From: Sulfitobacter sp. EhC04
GTDB taxonomy: Bacteria; Pseudomonadota; Alphaproteobacteria; Rhodobacterales; Rhodobacteraceae
Direction: 5' to 3'
Assembly: GCF_001650875.1 (NCBI RefSeq)
Contig: NZ_LXYI01000009.1
Span: 248,001 to 312,000, forward strand
Length of the DNA: 64,000 nucleotides
In this document: positions 14,909-24,377 of the stretch, piece by piece
Numbering within the stretch: the first letter of the stretch is position 1
How the letters are laid out: the number at the start of each line of letters is the position of its first letter
The notes under the pieces: model-generated
Databases searched by the model: none
Told to the model about the DNA's origin: nothing
The model's input: the letters and a program-made list of their open reading frames with translations, nothing else
Made by a program: the position numbers and the translations under genes

Positions 14909-16012
14909 TCAGGCGCGGTGCCAGACGTGCAGGGCGTCTGCCCCGATACGGCGGGTTTCGCCCAGGGTGTAGCGCGGTGCGGCGGCAAGGCGGGACAGGC
15001 CCATGGCGCCGATGCCCGGCAGCCCCTCTGCCCCGATGATCAGCCCTGCGCTGAAGCCGATGAGCCGGTCCACCAGATCCGCCTCGATCAGCGATGCCGC
15101 AAGCGCGCTGCCGCCTTCGCAGAATATCCGCGTCAGGCCGTGCGCGCCAAGTTGTTGCAGCACATCGACCGGGTCAAGCTGCCCGCCCCGCGCGGCGCAG
15201 GGCAACAGCGTGGCCCCCAGATCGCGCCAGGTGCGCGCAAGGGTCGGGTCGGCGTCCCGGCCATGACACAGGATCAGCGGCACCTCGGCGGCGGTGCGTG
15301 CCAGTTTGCCCATCAACGGCAGGTCAAGGCGGCGCGACACAACCACCCGTGCGGGCTGCCATGAGACCCCAAGATCGCGCACCGTGAGGCTGGGATCGTC
15401 CTTGCGGGCCGTGCCGCCGCCCACCATCACCGCATCATGGCGCGCGCGCATGGCGTGGGTGGCGCGGCGTGCCTCCGGCCCGGTGATCCATTGGCTTTCG
15501 CCGGTGCCGGTGGCGATGCGGCCATCAAATGTCTGCGCCAGTTTCAGCGTCACAAGCGGCCGGCCTTGACGGACAAGCCTAAAGAAACCCGCGTGATCCC
15601 TTGTGGCCTCAGCCTCGCAGATCCCCTGCACCACCTCGATGCCCGCCTTGCGCAGCATGGCCACACCGCGGCCATCGACACGGTCGTCCTGATCCTGAAC
15701 CGCAATGACAACACGGGACACGCCTGCGTCGATCAGCGCTTGGGCGCAGGGCGGGGTCTGCCCGTGATGCGCACAGGGTTCCAGCGTCACATAGACATCC
15801 GCGCCCCTGGCGGCGGCACCGGCCTGGGCCAGCGCCTCGGTCTCTGCGTGGGGTCTGCCACCGGGCTGGGTCCAGCCGCGCCCGACAATCCGGCCTGCCG
15901 CCACGATCACACAGCCCACCGCCGGGTTCGGCCAGACACGCCCCTGCCCGCGCCGCCCCAGCGACAACGCATGCGCCATAAAACGCGCGTCGATGGCCGC
16001 CTGCCGGGTCAC
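14909..16012 (-). CDS. ribD: bifunctional diaminohydroxyphosphoribosylaminopyrimidine deaminase / uracil reductase
   Basis: 367 aa. The N-terminal deaminase (about 1-145) has the zinc motif HAETEAL...[11 protein letters not shown] at about 55-88. The C-terminal reductase (about 148-365) contains [36 protein letters not shown] and the NADPH-binding end [20 protein letters not shown]. It performs two middle steps of riboflavin synthesis. It overlaps nrdR by 4 bp (ATGA), so the two are one operon, separated by the capsule genes from the rest of the riboflavin set. Confidence 0.95.
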   Translation of the reverse strand: MTRQAAIDARFMAHALSLGRRGQGRVWPNPAVGCVIVAAGRIVGRGWTQPGGRPHAETEALAQAGAAARGADVYVTLEPCAHHGQTPPCAQALIDAGVSRVVIAVQDQDDRVDGRGVAMLRKAGIEVVQGICEAEATRDHAGFFRLVRQGRPLVTLKLAQTFDGRIATGTGESQWITGPEARRATHAMRARHDAVMVGGGTARKDDPSLTVRDLGVSWQPARVVVSRRLDLPLMGKLARTAAEVPLILCHGRDADPTLARTWRDLGATLLPCAARGGQLDPVDVLQQLGAHGLTRIFCEGGSALAASLIEADLVDRLIGFSAGLIIGAEGLPGIGAMGLSRLAAAPRYTLGETRRIGADALHVWHRA

Positions 16013-16476
16013 TCTTCCTTGGGCAGGTCGGGCCGCAGCTCGGCGACGAATTTATCGAAATCATCTGCCGCCTGGAAGTTCTTGTAAACACTGGCAAAGC
16101 GCACATAGGCAACCGTGTCGATCCGGTTCAGCGCTTCCATCACGATCTCGCCGATCTGCTTGGAACCGATGTCGGTTTCGCCCATGCTTTCCAGCCGCCG
16201 CACGATGCCGCTGATCATCTGGTCGATCCGCTCAGGCTCTATAGGGCGTTTCTGCATCGAAATCCGGATCGAGCGTTCCAGCTTGTCGCGGTCGAAATCC
16301 TCGCGCTTGCCATTGGTCTTGATTACCACAAGGTCGCGCAACTGCACCCGCTCGTAGGTGGTGAACCGCCCGCCACAGGCCGGACAAAACCGCCTGCGCC
16401 GGATGGAAACGTGGTCCTCCGCCGGGCGACTGTCTTTGACTTGGGTATCAATATTTCCGCAGAATGGGCACCGCAT
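16009..16476 (-). CDS. nrdR: transcriptional repressor NrdR
   Basis: 155 aa. A zinc ribbon with Cys at 3, 6, 31 and 34 (MRCPFCG, FCPACGG) is followed by an ATP-cone domain (about 49-139; [40 protein letters not shown]). NrdR senses ATP/dATP and represses ribonucleotide reductase genes by binding NrdR boxes. The start has a good ribosome-binding site (AAAAGGGGGA). It is the first gene of nrdR-ribD. A sequence close to an NrdR box (16579-16594) lies about 100 bp upstream, so self-regulation is possible. Confidence 0.95.
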   Translation of the reverse strand: MRCPFCGNIDTQVKDSRPAEDHVSIRRRRFCPACGGRFTTYERVQLRDLVVIKTNGKREDFDRDKLERSIRISMQKRPIEPERIDQMISGIVRRLESMGETDIGSKQIGEIVMEALNRIDTVAYVRFASVYKNFQAADDFDKFVAELRPDLPKEE

Positions 16477-16578
16477 CGGCCATCCCCCTTTTCTTAACCT
16501 GCCTCACTTGTGGGGCTATACGCCCTCTTGCCGAAACTTATAGGGGGTACGCGAGGTTTTGGGTAGGGGCGAAATGCA

Positions 16579-16594
16579 CCGCAACATGTTGTGT
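16579..16594 (-). promoter_or_regulatory. possible NrdR box upstream of nrdR
   Basis: On the minus strand the site reads ACACAACATGTTGCGG, close to the NrdR consensus ACACWATATATWGTGT around a CAACATGTTG palindrome. Genuine boxes usually come in pairs about 15 bp apart, and I see only one, so this is a weak call. Confidence 0.25.
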
Positions 16595-16693
16595 TTCAGG
16601 ATGTGGCCTGAACCCAACGGTTGCCCTCCTCCGTTCACCCCTGGGCAACGGGCAAGGCCTGGGCCGACTGCGATGCCGACAGAGTGACGCGGC

Positions 16694-17116
16694 TTAGCCC
16701 CGGTCGGCGCTGAAATGCGCCGCGACGGTCCGCCGGTGCGGCGCATCGCGGTGCTCGAACAGGTAGATGCCCTGCCATGTCCCCAGTTGCAGCCGCCCTC
16801 CGGCCACGGGAATGGACAGGTTCACCGGCAGCATCGCCGCCTTGATATGCGCGGGCATGTCGTCGGGCCCTTCCATCCGGTGCCGAAGATAACGCATCGT
16901 GGGGTCGTTCGCGGGCGGCACCAGCCGTTGGTAGAATGCCAGCAGATCGGTCTGCACATCCGGGTCGGCGTTTTCCTGTATCAGAAGAGAGGCCGAGGTG
17001 TGGCGGATCAGCAGCGTCAGCAACCCATCGCCCTGACCGGCAACCCAATCCGCAACGTCATCGGTAAAGGGATAAAGCCCCTGACCCCCGGTAGAAATGG
17101 TAAAGCTGTTCTGCAT
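16694..17116 (-). CDS. YjbQ/UPF0047 family protein (secondary thiamine-phosphate synthase-like)
   Basis: 140 aa from MQNSFTISTGGQGLYPFTDD. Conserved family blocks are LLIRHTSASLLIQENADPDV and the C-terminal VNLSIPVAGGRLQLGTWQGI with YLFEHRDAPHRR. The UPF0047 family forms trimers with a metal site built from conserved His residues; weak thiamin-phosphate synthase activity has been reported for E. coli YjbQ, but the true role is open. It is followed by the nrdR-ribD operon on the same strand after 217 bp, which holds a 7-bp hairpin (GTTGCCC/GGGCAAC near 16619-16649) that could end its transcript. Confidence 0.88.
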   Translation of the reverse strand: MQNSFTISTGGQGLYPFTDDVADWVAGQGDGLLTLLIRHTSASLLIQENADPDVQTDLLAFYQRLVPPANDPTMRYLRHRMEGPDDMPAHIKAAMLPVNLSIPVAGGRLQLGTWQGIYLFEHRDAPHRRTVAAHFSADRG

Positions 17117-17191
17117 GGTTCCGATTTGCCCTTCGCCCCGTGAATCGACGCAATCCCGCATCCACCTCTGTCGGCTTCAGTTCAGAATGCT

Positions 17192-17638
17192 TCAGTTAAG
17201 ATCGGGCCGAAACCGGATGTTGTCGAATTCAAGCAGGTAGTCTTTGCAGAACTGGTTGGCGTGATAGACCGGCAGGCCGAGGCCGGGCGTATCCACACGC
17301 ACCGCGACAGAGCGGGACGGTTCTGTCGGCAAACTGGATACATCGGTGGTAAAGACAACACCGATCCGCCCTGCGCCGCTTTGCGACCGACCACGGGGGG
17401 ATTTGACATAAAGCCGCTGGGTCGTCGGCACGCCAAGCTGGTGGATCGCATAATCCGCCGCGGCACACCACATGCCGCGCGCGCCTTCGCCAAGCGATTC
17501 AATGACCTCGAAAGAGGTCTGCGTCATGCCATAAACTTTCAGATGATTGACAGCTTTATAGGATGGGGCAGCCGCAGCAGCCGATAGACCGCCCGTCAAA
17601 ATTGCCACTGTCAGGGCTGCAAACCTCAATGATCGCAT
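17192..17638 (-). CDS. secreted conserved hypothetical protein
   Basis: 148 aa from MRSLRFAALTVAILTGGLSA; a clear Sec signal peptide ends near AAAAAPS (cleavage about 24). The mature part has three Cys-free beta-like stretches and a WCAAADYAIHQLGVPTTQRL block, then VFTTDVSSLPTEPSRSVAVR, VYHANQFCKDYLLEFDNIRF. Two cysteines (in MWCAAADY and QFCKDY) could form a disulfide. The WCAA.DYA pattern belongs to a family I have seen only in Rhodobacterales, with no known function. It has its own leader and lies 54 bp before a HxlR-type regulator gene on the same strand. Confidence 0.65.
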   Translation of the reverse strand: MRSLRFAALTVAILTGGLSAAAAAPSYKAVNHLKVYGMTQTSFEVIESLGEGARGMWCAAADYAIHQLGVPTTQRLYVKSPRGRSQSGAGRIGVVFTTDVSSLPTEPSRSVAVRVDTPGLGLPVYHANQFCKDYLLEFDNIRFRPDLN

Positions 17639-17730
17639 GTCGTATCCTTTGCTTCGCTGATCCACCCAGAAATAGGCCGATCTGCGGCCAAGTCTATTCA
17701 CACCTGCGTCACCTTTTGCGCCGTCCGGGA

Positions 17731-18147
17731 TCATGCATTCGCAGCGTCGTAACGGGCGCGGGCCGCGCTGAGGGCGGTTTCATGTGTCTTGGCCCAGCCG
17801 ATCAGCGACCGGATCGGTCCCATCACCGAATGGCCCAACGGGGTCAGGGCATACTGCACGGAGGGCGGCTTGGTCGGGAAAACGGTCCGTTCGATGAACC
17901 CGCCTCTCTCAAGGTCACGCAGGCTTTGCGTCAGCATGCGCCGCGAGATATCCGGCAGCATCCGCAGCAAGGCGTTGAAGCGTCTTGGCTCCTCCTCCAG
18001 CGCCAGAAGAACAAGGGTCGTCCACTTTGCTGCAATGTGGTCAAGCAGGTCACGCACCGGGCAGGCCCCCTCGGCGGAGGGGTGCAATTCACTCATGCTC
18101 GCCGAGCCCTGCTTGGGCGCGGTTCCTTCCAGGTTACCTTGTGACAT
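17731..18147 (-). CDS. HxlR family regulator, QorR/YtfH type
   Basis: 138 aa. HxlR winged helix: CPVRDLLDHIAAKWTTLVLL, FNALLRMLPDISRRMLTQSL and RDLERGGFIERTVFPTKPPS, then VQYALTPLGHSVMGPIRSLI. Cys29, just before the first helix, is the position of the redox-sensing Cys of QorR in corynebacteria. The gene is divergent from a QorB-like oxidoreductase with 77 bp between, the classic layout for this pair. A shorter start (MSELHP at 18096) would also keep the domain. Confidence 0.82.
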   Translation of the reverse strand: MSQGNLEGTAPKQGSASMSELHPSAEGACPVRDLLDHIAAKWTTLVLLALEEEPRRFNALLRMLPDISRRMLTQSLRDLERGGFIERTVFPTKPPSVQYALTPLGHSVMGPIRSLIGWAKTHETALSAARARYDAANA

Positions 18148-18224
18148 GAACTTGCCTCCTTTCGGTGCGGCATTGTGATCTCTAAATGAGACTTACACTC
18201 AATTCGGAACCAAAGGAAAATCAA

Positions 18225-19094
18225 ATGTCATCGAAAACCATTCTTGTTACCGGGGCAAGCGGCCAGTTGGGACAGCGCGTTCTAGATCACCTGAAACGTC
18301 TGGCCCCCGACGCCGCCATCGCGGGCCTTGTGCGCAAGGAAGAGGACGCCGCCGCCCTGCGGGCCAGGGGCGTTGAGCCAAGGATGGGCGATTATACCGA
18401 TCCCGCCAGCCTGAGCCACGCAATGGCTGGGGTTCACAAGGTGCTGCTGATCTCCTCCAGCGCAGTGGGGCAGCGCACCGCCCAGCATCAAAACGTGATC
18501 GACGCCGCCAGGGCCGCGGATGTCGACCTGATCGCCTATACGTCGATCCTGCGGGCCGACACCTCGCCCATGGCGCTTGCCGAGGAACACAAACAGACCG
18601 AAGCCGCGCTGAGCGGTTCGGGCCTGCCAACCGTCTTGCTGCGCAATGGCTGGTACACTGAAAACCTGCTTGGCGGGCTGGAAAGCGACCTGAAGCTGGG
18701 CCAGCATTTCGGTGCAGCTGGCAATGGCAAGTTCGCGACCGCGACGCGCGACGACTATGCCGAAGCTGCCGCCGTTGCACTGCTGAGCGCGGAGTCCGCT
18801 GGCAAGGTTTACGAATTGGCTGGGCAGCCCGCCTATACGCTGGAAGAGTTCGCAGAGACCCTGAGCGCCGAGGCTGGCAGCACAGTCGCCTATGTGGACA
18901 TGCCGCAGGAGACCTTCGCCCAGGCATTGGTCGGTGCGGGCCTGCCGGAAGGTTTCGCAGGCATTCTTGCGGACAGCGACGCGCAGGCCGCCAAGGGTGC
19001 GCTGGATACCGACAGCACGGATCTTGAAGATCTGATCGGACGGCCCGCAACGCCGTTGAAGGACGCGATCAAGGCGGCACTGGCAGCCCGGTAA
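18225..19094 (+). CDS. NmrA-like NAD(P)H:quinone oxidoreductase (QorB/YtfG type)
   Basis: 289 aa from MSSKTILVTGASGQLGQRVL, the Rossmann-type nucleotide-binding motif (TGASGQLG) at about 8-15. Further family blocks are LLISSSAVGQRTAQHQNVID, LAEEHKQTEAALSGSGLPTV, LLRNGWYTENLL and the C-terminal VYELAGQPAYTLEEFAETLS. It resembles QorB, which reduces quinones with NADPH without forming semiquinones. The divergent HxlR regulator, with a Cys at the redox position, suggests induction by electrophiles or quinones. The gene ends 15 bp before a bidirectional terminator shared with rpoD. Confidence 0.85.
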   Translation: MSSKTILVTGASGQLGQRVLDHLKRLAPDAAIAGLVRKEEDAAALRARGVEPRMGDYTDPASLSHAMAGVHKVLLISSSAVGQRTAQHQNVIDAARAADVDLIAYTSILRADTSPMALAEEHKQTEAALSGSGLPTVLLRNGWYTENLLGGLESDLKLGQHFGAAGNGKFATATRDDYAEAAAVALLSAESAGKVYELAGQPAYTLEEFAETLSAEAGSTVAYVDMPQETFAQALVGAGLPEGFAGILADSDAQAAKGALDTDSTDLEDLIGRPATPLKDAIKAALAAR

Positions 19095-19109
19095 CGCCCC
19101 CGAAAACGA

Positions 19110-19136
19110 AAAGGACCGGCACAGAGCCGGTCCTTT
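19110..19136. terminator. bidirectional terminator between qorB-like gene and rpoD
   Basis: AAAGGACCGGC (19110-19120) and GCCGGTCCTTT (19126-19136) form an 11-bp stem with a 5-nt loop. Flanking A- and T-rich ends make it work in both directions, serving the two convergent genes. Confidence 0.85.
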
Positions 19137-19169
19137 GCATCTCTGTTATCACCCTTTCGGGCCGCCCGC

Positions 19170-21152
19170 CTATTGGTCCAGGAAACTCCGCAGCTTCCGG
19201 CTCCGGCTCGGGTGCTTGAGCTTGCGCAGCGCCTTGGCTTCGATCTGACGAATACGTTCGCGGGTCACGCTGAACTGTTGGCCGACTTCTTCCAGCGTGT
19301 GGTCGGTGTTCATGCCGATGCCAAACCGCATCCGCAACACACGTTCCTCGCGCGGGGTGAGCGAGGCCAGTACCCGTGTGGTCGTTTCCTTGAGGTTTTC
19401 CTGAATGGCGCTGTCCAGCGGCAGCACGGCATTCTTGTCCTCGATGAAATCGCCCAGCTGGCTGTCTTCCTCGTCGCCGATTGGGGTTTCCAGCGAAATC
19501 GGCTCCTTGGCGATCTTCATCACCTTGCGGACCTTTTCCAGCGGCATTTGCAGCTTTTCGGCCAGTTCTTCCGGCGTCGGCTCGCGACCGATCTCGTGCA
19601 GCATCTGGCGGCCGGTGCGGACCAGCTTGTTGATCGTCTCGATCATATGGACCGGGATACGGATGGTGCGGGCCTGATCCGCGATGCTCCGCGTGATCGC
19701 CTGCCTGATCCACCATGTCGCATAGGTCGAGAATTTATAGCCGCGACGGTATTCGAACTTGTCCACCGCCTTCATCAGGCCGATGTTGCCTTCCTGAATG
19801 AGATCAAGGAATTGCAGCCCGCGGTTCGTGTACTTTTTCGCAATCGAGATCACCAGACGCAGGTTTGCCTCGACCATTTCCTTCTTGGCCTGACGGGCTT
19901 CTTTCTCGCCCTTCTGGACCTGTTGGACGATGCGGCGGAATTCAGAGATGTCGAGGCCGACATACTGACCGACCTGCGCCATATCCGCGCGCAGCTCTTC
20001 AACCTTGTCGGAGGAGCGTTCGATGAACATCTGCCAGCCGCGACCGGACCGATCGGCCATCCGCTCCATCCAGTTTGGGTCAAGCTCGTAGCCGCGATAG
20101 GCGTCGACGAATTCCTTGCGGTTGATGCGGGCCTGATCGGCCAGCTTCACCATGGCGGAGTCGATCTGCATGATCCGGCGGTTGATGCCGTAAAGCTGGT
20201 CGATCAGCGCTTCGATACGGTTGTTGTGCAGGTGCAGTTCATTGACCAGCAGCACGATTTCGGACCGCAGTTTCTGATATTTGTCTTCCTGCTTGCTGGA
20301 AAAGGACCCATCCTCGTTCAGCGTGGCAGAGATACGGCTGTCCTGCATTTCGCTCAACTTGGCGTAGTCATCGGCGATGATGTCCAGCGCTTCCAGCACC
20401 TGCGGTTTCAGCGCCGCTTCCATGGCCGCCAGGCTCATGTTGGCCTGTTCGTCCTCATCATCGTCGTCGTCACTTGCAATCGGGTTGCCGTCAGCGTCCA
20501 GTTCCTGCTTGTCGTCGTCCGATTTCGCCTCCGTCGCGCCACCGGGGGCGACCACGGGCGAGGTTACTTCTTCGTCGCCCAGCTGGTTGCCGAATGTCGC
20601 CTCAAGGTCGATCACGTCGCGCAGCAGAATGTCCTCGGACAGCAGTTCGTCGCGCCAGATGGTGATCGCCTGAAAGGTCAGCGGGCTTTCACACAGGCCC
20701 GCGATCATGGTGTTGCGACCGGCCTCGATCCGCTTGGCGATGGCAATCTCGCCCTCGCGGGACAGCAGTTCGACGCTGCCCATCTCGCGCAGGTACATGC
20801 GCACCGGGTCGTCGGTGCGGTCCAGCTTTTCGGCGGTGCCGGAGGAAAGCGCAACTTCCTTGGCGCTGTCGGTGGTGGCCAGTTCGGTGGACCCCTTGGC
20901 GTCTTCCTCCTCGGCGTCTTCATCCTCGATGATGTTGATGCCCATTTCGGACAGCATCGACATCACGTCCTCGATCTGTTCGGAAGAGACCTGATCCGGC
21001 GGCAGGACGGTGTTCAGCTGATCATAGGTGATATAGCCCTTTTCCCGCGCCTCGGAGATCATCTTCTTGACGGCGGCCTGGCTCATATCCAGCGAATGAC
21101 CGCTGTCGGAGTCGTCCCGTTTCGTGTCTTCGTTGGTGTCCTTAGCGGCCAT
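19170..21152 (-). CDS. rpoD: RNA polymerase primary sigma factor RpoD
   Basis: 660 aa from [14 protein letters not shown]. Region 1.1 is about 20-90, followed by an acidic non-conserved region typical of alphaproteobacteria ([20 protein letters not shown]). Regions 2.1-2.4 ([40 protein letters not shown]), region 3 and region 4 ([20 protein letters not shown]) are complete. It is the housekeeping sigma70. It is the downstream partner of dnaG on the same strand, 130 bp apart, the conserved macromolecular synthesis arrangement without rpsU. The ATG has an adequate ribosome-binding site (GGAGGACGTTCA). Confidence 0.97.
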   Translation of the reverse strand: MAAKDTNEDTKRDDSDSGHSLDMSQAAVKKMISEAREKGYITYDQLNTVLPPDQVSSEQIEDVMSMLSEMGINIIEDEDAEEEDAKGSTELATTDSAKEVALSSGTAEKLDRTDDPVRMYLREMGSVELLSREGEIAIAKRIEAGRNTMIAGLCESPLTFQAITIWRDELLSEDILLRDVIDLEATFGNQLGDEEVTSPVVAPGGATEAKSDDDKQELDADGNPIASDDDDDEDEQANMSLAAMEAALKPQVLEALDIIADDYAKLSEMQDSRISATLNEDGSFSSKQEDKYQKLRSEIVLLVNELHLHNNRIEALIDQLYGINRRIMQIDSAMVKLADQARINRKEFVDAYRGYELDPNWMERMADRSGRGWQMFIERSSDKVEELRADMAQVGQYVGLDISEFRRIVQQVQKGEKEARQAKKEMVEANLRLVISIAKKYTNRGLQFLDLIQEGNIGLMKAVDKFEYRRGYKFSTYATWWIRQAITRSIADQARTIRIPVHMIETINKLVRTGRQMLHEIGREPTPEELAEKLQMPLEKVRKVMKIAKEPISLETPIGDEEDSQLGDFIEDKNAVLPLDSAIQENLKETTTRVLASLTPREERVLRMRFGIGMNTDHTLEEVGQQFSVTRERIRQIEAKALRKLKHPSRSRKLRSFLDQ

Positions 21153-21282
21153 TGAACGTCCTCCAGCGCGGTTGCGCGAATCAGTGTGAGTGATTCGGTT
21201 GTCGCGAATCATGCGGGGTTTGCGGTGATTCTTAAACCCGTTGTACTGCTTTTTCCCAAAGACCCTGCCAAAAGGTCACTTT

Positions 21283-23253
21283 TCAGCTTCGGCCCTTGGG
21301 TTTCTCATAGGTAATGTTCTCAAGCAGCGCGTCCAGCGCGCTGCGTTCATCGCGGGACATCCGTGCGCCGTTCTCGCCCACCTCGTATTCCGCCTTGTCT
21401 TCCTGCCCCGACCGCGTCGCCTGATCAGCGCTGCGCACAGCCTCGCTCAACCGCCAGGTCAGGCCCTCGTCTGCGGTGCCTGCCATGTCTTCCTCGGCCT
21501 CGGCGATTTCCGCGCTCAGCCCCCGCGCCGCTTCCAGCTTGGCCAGTTCCTCGGCCACGGTCATGGTGGCCATCTCGGTGTTGCCCGGATTGCGGATACA
21601 GGGGGTGATGGCGACATGGCGCTGTGCGGTCAGGTTTTCAAGGGCATCCGGCCCCAGTGCGCTGGAAATTTTTTCGCGCAACACGGCAGCACCCTGCCCC
21701 GCGTGACGCAGAATCATGTCGCGCATCACCGCATGGTCGCGGTCGCGGCAAGGCATGCTTTCAAGGCCGCTTTCGAAATTCTCGGCGATCTCGGGGCAGC
21801 CCAGGATGGCGGCAAGGATCACCGCCTCGCGCAGGTGATGGGCAACATGGTTGTCGCCGCCCACCAGCACCGACGCCTTGGTGCTGGGCAAAGGTGCCAG
21901 CGGCGGTGCCTGCCACTTGCCGCCCGGTCGCACCACCTGACCGCGTGCGCCGGTCCGTGCCCCGGAACCGGGCCGGAAAAGTTGCCAGCGCAGGTCCTTT
22001 ATTTCCTGCCCGTAGTGGCTGCGGATCGACGGGTCCCTGATCAGCTTGATCTTCTCGCGCAGGGACTTGTCCAGCGCCGCCTTGCGCTCGGGGCTGTCAA
22101 ACACCCGACCCTCGGTTTCACGCTGCCACAAAAGGCGCACCATCGGGACAGCCTGGTCGATCAGCTTCTGAAACGCGCCCGCTCCGGCTGATTTCAGCAA
22201 ATCATCCGGGTCCTGCCCCTCCGGCATCATGGCAAAGCGCAGCGACTGGCCCGCCTCAAGCAAGGGCAGCGCAAGGTCGATCAGGCGCAGCGCCGCGCGC
22301 TGGCCCGCGGTATCGCCGTCCAGCGTGATGATCGGTTCCGGGTCGATCCGCCAGAGCATCTGCAACTGGTTTTCCGTGATCGCGGTGCCCAGGGGGGCCA
22401 CTGCCGCCTCGAACCCCGCGCCATGCAGGGCAATCACATCCATATAGCCTTCGGCCACCAGCAGCGGCTGCCCCTTGCCCGCCGCCGTCCGCGCATCGCG
22501 CACGTTGTAAAGGCTGCGGCCCTTGTCGAACAATTCGGTCTCGGGCGAATTGAGGTATTTGGCATTGTCGTTCGGGTCCATCGCGCGGCCGCCAAAGGCA
22601 ATCGCACGCCCCCGCGCATCGCGGATCGGGAACATGATGCGCCCGCGAAAGGTGTCATAGGGTTTGCCGCCCTTGGACGATGGCTTGGCCAGCCCCGCAT
22701 CCAGGATCATCTGGTCCGACACGCCCTTGCCGGTCAGCGCGTCCCACAGCCCTTGCCAGCTGTCCGGCGCAAAGCCGATTTCCCAATGGTCGAGCGCCTT
22801 TTCCTCCAGCCCCCGCCGCGCCAGATAGGTCCGCGCCTCCGCCGCAGCACCGGTCTGCAATTGCAGGCGGAACCAGCGCACCGCCAGTTCCATGACCTCG
22901 GCCAGATCGCTGCGCTTGTCCGCCTTTTCGGCGGCTCTGGGGTCGCGTGCAGGCATCGGCATGCCCGCCTCCCGCGCGAGGATCTCCACCGCCTCCATGA
23001 AGCCGACATTCTCCGTCTCGCGCACGAAAGAGATCGCATCCCCCTTGGCGTGACAGCCAAAGCAGTAATAAAACCCCTTGCGGTCATCGACGTGAAAGCT
23101 GGCGGATTTTTCCTGATGGAACGGGCAAGGTGCCCACATGTCGCCCTTGCCCTGATTGGACTTGCGCTGATCCCACATGACTTTGCGGCCGACGACCTGA
23201 GACAGGCTCGCTCGGCTGCGCAATTCGTCCAGGAATCCGGGTGGCAGGCTCAT
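21283..23253 (-). CDS. dnaG: DNA primase
   Basis: 656 aa from MSLPPGFLDELRSR. The CHC2 zinc finger (Cys43, His46, Cys64, Cys67; CPFH...CFGC) comes first, then the catalytic TOPRIM core (about 258-345, with VAEGYMDVIALHGAGFEAAV and ITLDGDTAGQRA carrying the metal-binding acidic residues), then a C-terminal helicase-binding domain. It makes RNA primers at replication forks. A further upstream start (23292) is rejected because the MSLPPGF N-terminus is conserved. The preceding 248 bp hold no gene. Confidence 0.97.
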   Translation of the reverse strand: MSLPPGFLDELRSRASLSQVVGRKVMWDQRKSNQGKGDMWAPCPFHQEKSASFHVDDRKGFYYCFGCHAKGDAISFVRETENVGFMEAVEILAREAGMPMPARDPRAAEKADKRSDLAEVMELAVRWFRLQLQTGAAAEARTYLARRGLEEKALDHWEIGFAPDSWQGLWDALTGKGVSDQMILDAGLAKPSSKGGKPYDTFRGRIMFPIRDARGRAIAFGGRAMDPNDNAKYLNSPETELFDKGRSLYNVRDARTAAGKGQPLLVAEGYMDVIALHGAGFEAAVAPLGTAITENQLQMLWRIDPEPIITLDGDTAGQRAALRLIDLALPLLEAGQSLRFAMMPEGQDPDDLLKSAGAGAFQKLIDQAVPMVRLLWQRETEGRVFDSPERKAALDKSLREKIKLIRDPSIRSHYGQEIKDLRWQLFRPGSGARTGARGQVVRPGGKWQAPPLAPLPSTKASVLVGGDNHVAHHLREAVILAAILGCPEIAENFESGLESMPCRDRDHAVMRDMILRHAGQGAAVLREKISSALGPDALENLTAQRHVAITPCIRNPGNTEMATMTVAEELAKLEAARGLSAEIAEAEEDMAGTADEGLTWRLSEAVRSADQATRSGQEDKAEYEVGENGARMSRDERSALDALLENITYEKPKGRS

Positions 23254-23501
23254 ACCATATCCTAGGTCGTGTTGACACTCATTGTCGACCACCCGTTTCA
23301 GTCCAAAATTGCTCAGTTCCAGGCAAGAGAACGCAGGAATAGCCAGCTATTTCAAGCTCTCTTAACGCAGAAATGGGCAATTTTGGCGAAACCCCTTCGG
23401 GGCGCGCCCGGCATCGTCCAGCGGGCGCAGTGGCAGCACATTAACAGGTTCACATTTCGGCAGCCCGTTCAGGCTCGCCATTCAGGCTGACCGGTCGGAA
23501 G

Positions 23502-23804
23502 TCACTGTGCCAGGCACATCTCTTTCCATGCCGCCGACAGGTCCTTTGCCTTCACCTCACGCATCTTCATCTCATAGACCCAGGGGGTCACCAGCGTGAT
23601 GGCGGTATTGTAGCGGTCGGGCCATGTCGCATTGGCAGCCACATGCGCAGGCACCTTGCGTTCGCCCACCCGGTCAATCCGCGCCTTCTGAACAGCGGCC
23701 ACCACCGCGGCCTGATGCCCGCAATCGGTTTCCTTCTTGCTGGCCGCCATCGCCGGGCCGCAGAGCGCTGCAACAACCGCTGAAACCACGAAATACTTTA
23801 CCAT
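23502..23804 (-). CDS. small secreted hypothetical protein
   Basis: 100 aa. A Sec signal peptide (MVKYFVVSAVVAALCGPAMA, cleavage about 20/21) is followed by a 79-residue mature domain with two cysteines (TDCGHQAAVV and EMCLAQ) likely to form a disulfide, and a VPAHVAANATWPDRYNTAIT block. I do not recognise a family; it is probably periplasmic. It lies between soxG and dnaG on the same strand. Confidence 0.6.
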   Translation of the reverse strand: MVKYFVVSAVVAALCGPAMAASKKETDCGHQAAVVAAVQKARIDRVGERKVPAHVAANATWPDRYNTAITLVTPWVYEMKMREVKAKDLSAAWKEMCLAQ

Positions 23805-23834
23805 TGGGCTACTCCACTCATGTGCCGCCCCGCC

Positions 23835-24377
23835 TTAACCGCGCGCGGCCACCGCTTCCATCGCTGTTTTCATATCATGCACCAATGTGGCTGCCATCGA
23901 CCGAAAGACAAGGATCATGAAGCTATCCGCCCCGGTTTTCGTGATCGACGCCGACATGTGGTAAAGCTGCGTGCGCGAGGTATGGCCGCGTTTGAACGTC
24001 CCGTCGCGCAGGTCCACCGGGACCAGCCGCGCCAGCACGGCCACGGCGCCTGGCCCTTTCAACTGCACCACGGCCCAGGCGTCGGACTGGTCCACAACAG
24101 CGGCATGACGGCCAAGCGCCGGATCGGGCGCAGGGCCCATCAGCAGCGCCGTGTCGCGCCCGAACCAGATGCAACGCGCGCCTTCCTTGCCACGCGCCCG
24201 CAACGGCGCGGGCCAGCCCAGCCCATGCGCCTTTTCCAGTGCCGCGCCCAATGCCGCCGCATCGCCCAAAGGTGTCAGCGAGGTCAGCACCCCCGCCGCC
24301 ACCTCCGTAAGCTGCGCCTCTCCGATGCTCAGCGGCAGCAGCCCGTCACAGGGGGTTTTCGCTGTCAATTCAACCAC
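23835..24377 (-). CDS. soxG: sarcosine oxidase, gamma subunit
   Basis: 180 aa if started at the GTG at 24377, which gives an 8-nt overlap with soxA; a longer start at 24428 exists but would lie inside soxA. The SoxG/GcvT-like fold is seen in LTSLTPLGDAAALGAALE, WFGRDTALLMGPAPD and VVDQSDAWAVVQLKGPGAVA with LARLVPVDLRDGTFKRGHTS. The gamma subunit completes the heterotetrameric SoxBDAG that oxidises sarcosine to glycine with tetrahydrofolate as methyl acceptor. Last gene of soxBDAG. Confidence 0.87.
   Translation of the reverse strand: MVELTAKTPCDGLLPLSIGEAQLTEVAAGVLTSLTPLGDAAALGAALEKAHGLGWPAPLRARGKEGARCIWFGRDTALLMGPAPDPALGRHAAVVDQSDAWAVVQLKGPGAVAVLARLVPVDLRDGTFKRGHTSRTQLYHMSASITKTGADSFMILVFRSMAATLVHDMKTAMEAVAARG

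Noticed and set aside
19173-21155. Long reading frame antisense to rpoD
   Set aside because: It is a shadow of a GC-rich coding sequence; its translation has no recognisable domain.
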